Assembly (NCBI GenBank): GCA_012064415.1
Contig: SSNU01000026.1
Location: 309,419 to 373,418, forward strand
Direction of reading: 5' to 3'
DNA length: 64,000 nt
DNA from: Gyrodactylus bullatarudis
Taxonomy: Eukaryota > Platyhelminthes > Monogenea > Gyrodactylidea > Gyrodactylidae
Shown here: positions 62,625-64,000 of the stretch, piece by piece
Layout: the number at the start of each line of letters is the position of its first letter
How positions within the stretch are numbered: the first letter of the stretch is position 1
Notes under the pieces: generated by a model
Seen by the model: only the letters and a program-made list of their open reading frames with translations
Databases searched by the model: none
What the model was told of the DNA's origin: nothing
Program-made: the position numbers and the translations under genes

Positions 62625-62810
62625 CCTCAGAAAATACTTGGTTTACCACCCATTCGATATGAAATCTAAAATTTCAGCTCTTTCATTCGTCAAACATGTG
62701 CTATATATCAATTCAAAGATTTTTTCAGAAAACCTTTTTCCAAGGGTCTTAAATGAAAAATAAGATAACTTAATCGTACCCATAGAATTCTAAGTATCTA
62801 TACCTTTTTA
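62625..62810 (+). repeat. Dispersed repeat E, long copy
   Basis: Counterpart of 14280-14460: TTTACCACCCATTCGAT, a T-rich middle and TTAATCGTACCCATAGAATTC. Non-coding. Confidence 0.5.
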
Positions 62811-63469
62811 AGAGCTAGTTGCAAGTTAAAATTTTGATTTAAAATTTTTTCATTCTGATTAGCAAAGGGCCAGAGAAATAATAGGGAGTTGGGGATAAAT
62901 ATTTTTATTATTTTCAATCTGAGTTGACATTTTTGCATACTGATTTCAAATTTTTGCATTCTGAATTCATCATTTTTCAATAGAAATCAACAAACTTTAC
63001 GTGATAAAATAAAAAAATAACACCAAAGATTATTTAAATTAAATGGAAGTAATCGAGAACATTGGATAATGATAAATATTCAGTTTCTAAATTCTGGGAA
63101 ATAATAGAACAATATTTTTCTATAGGGGCAGGACGAAAAAATTACTTTTCTACAATATTCTTCAAGAGTATGACTCTTTTTAAAGTCATTCTGACAAGCA
63201 TACGAGATTACAATCATGATAAGTTCCAGAAAGTTCAGTAATGGCCTGAATTCTCAAAAAGACTTTTCCTACACACACTTCAAATAAGAATCTGAATCAT
63301 CTCTCTTAATCAAAACCTAGTGGGAATACTCTGAGATTATCTTTTCATCAAAAATTAAAACAGCTGTTCAGATGTATTCTTCCAACCAAACATGTGCCAT
63401 GAGATAAACAGGGTTTAGATACAAAGTTTGAAGTCTAATCAGTGATTAGTAGGGCAGTAAGTAAAATAG

Positions 63470-63560
63470 CAGAATTCTCAAAAAAATTAGCAAAAATTTC
63501 AGCATTTTTAGCAAAAATATAGCAAAAATAAATTTTTTTTAGTCAAAAAATAGCAAATTT
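63470..63560 (+). repeat. A/T-rich short-period repeat
   Basis: Imperfect iterations of TAGCAAAAAT just downstream of the hAT transposase relic. Confidence 0.55.
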
Positions 63561-63562
63561 AT

Positions 63563-64000
63563 TCAAGGCCTATTTGCATATAATATAAAATATTTTTTAA
63601 AGTTCTCTTCTTTAAAATTCTTATTTTTTTGATAGAAATATTTCATTTTAGAAAATGATCTTTCCACTTCGGCTGAAGTTGGATTCATATTGAGCATTAA
63701 ATTGTAATTGCGTGGGCTAATTTCATCTCTTGTCATATTGAAGATATCAGCAGTCTCATTTTTCGAGAGCCTTTCATTGATGTACTCTTTAATCTTGTAG
63801 GGATCCTCGCCAAAGTTGAGATTCTTGATTAACGGATAAACTTCTCTGAGGGTCTTATTCGGATCCTTTATGGCCTTAACTAATTCTTTTATTGAATGAT
63901 AGGAATGTTGGATTGTAGCAAGATCTCTAGAAATTTTTTCATCACTGAGTATTTCCTTGAAGTAAGTAAGTTCCCCAACGAGTAACTACTGGTGTTGGAG
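63563..64000 (-). pseudogene. hAT-family transposase C-terminus, frameshifted, runs off the window
   Basis: About 140 codons on the minus strand match the hAT C-terminal (dimerisation) region: NYNLMLNMNPTSAEVERSFS, then KMKYFYQKN and a final KKYFILYANRP before TGA at 63563. SAEVERSFS is the hAT signature. Upstream, 63949-64000 encodes the typical TPVVTRWGTYL in a different frame, and the main frame meets a stop at 63987-63989. So the copy has a frameshift near 63950-63975 and is likely inactive, although the rest of the gene lies outside the window. Confidence 0.8.

Larger units (their letters stand above)
61299..62878. repeat. Inverted repeat pair bracketing a small gene
   Basis: Arms 61299-61396 and 62801-62878 are inverted copies: TCTCTGGCCCTTTGCTAATC outermost, TTTTAAATCA in the middle and CTTGCAACTAGCTCT innermost on the left. 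The left arm has about 18 extra bases. The 1.4 kb between them holds the gene at 62021 and a smaller inverted repeat. Confidence 0.7.

Overview
The window is AT-rich animal (metazoan) nuclear DNA. It holds about fourteen protein genes, one tRNA and many transposon remnants. The proteins are clearly metazoan: a SoxB-type HMG factor, CtBP, Arp1, ABCB7, an AAK1/BIKE-type kinase, Elongin A, a SYCP2-like meiotic protein, HisRS, RPB9, SF3A2, mitochondrial L32 and a Frizzled-type cysteine-rich domain. The most distinctive trait is intron size. Reading-frame continuity and homology require many introns of only 24-33 nt, next to large introns (0.5-3.8 kb) filled with repeats. Such tiny introns are known in very reduced parasitic animals (dicyemids; orthonectids are also compact). 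My best guess is an orthonectid- or dicyemid-like mesozoan, but this is inference and not a firm assignment.

Layout. 1-4.1 kb: a two-exon SoxB gene on the minus strand. 4.1-20.1 kb: no gene I can support; the stretch holds a SINE-like tRNA-derived element, a large foldback repeat, a 230-bp piggyBac-type MITE with perfect ends and TTAA duplication, and a broken piggyBac transposase C-terminus. 20.1-30.5 kb: tRNA-Gln(UUG), ABCB7 (minus), then a divergent AAK1-like kinase (plus) starting 112 bp from it; the kinase's large introns carry two hAT-type MITEs. 31.1-43.1 kb: three minus-strand genes in tandem, Elongin A, Arp1 and CtBP (CtBP is most upstream); an Elongin A intron contains a 1.19-kb nearly perfect inverted repeat. 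46.0-54.3 kb: a very compact cluster of SYCP2-like (minus), HARS (plus), RPB9 (minus), SF3A2 (plus), EF-hand-like protein (minus) and MRPL32 (minus), with 37-178 bp between coding regions. 55.4 kb: the Frizzled-CRD first exon. 56-64 kb: repeats, an integrase fragment, a small putative secreted/anchored protein between inverted repeats, and a frameshifted hAT transposase running off the window.

The genes do not form one pathway. They are mostly housekeeping (transcription: RPB9, Elongin A, CtBP, Sox; splicing: SF3A2; translation: HARS, MRPL32, tRNA-Gln; Fe-S export: ABCB7; dynein transport: Arp1; endocytosis: AAK1-like), plus one meiosis gene. Three divergent pairs share 100-178 bp between start codons, and convergent or tandem neighbours nearly abut. 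Exon boundaries were derived by hand from splice signals, phase and family alignment in memory; no search or transcript data was available.
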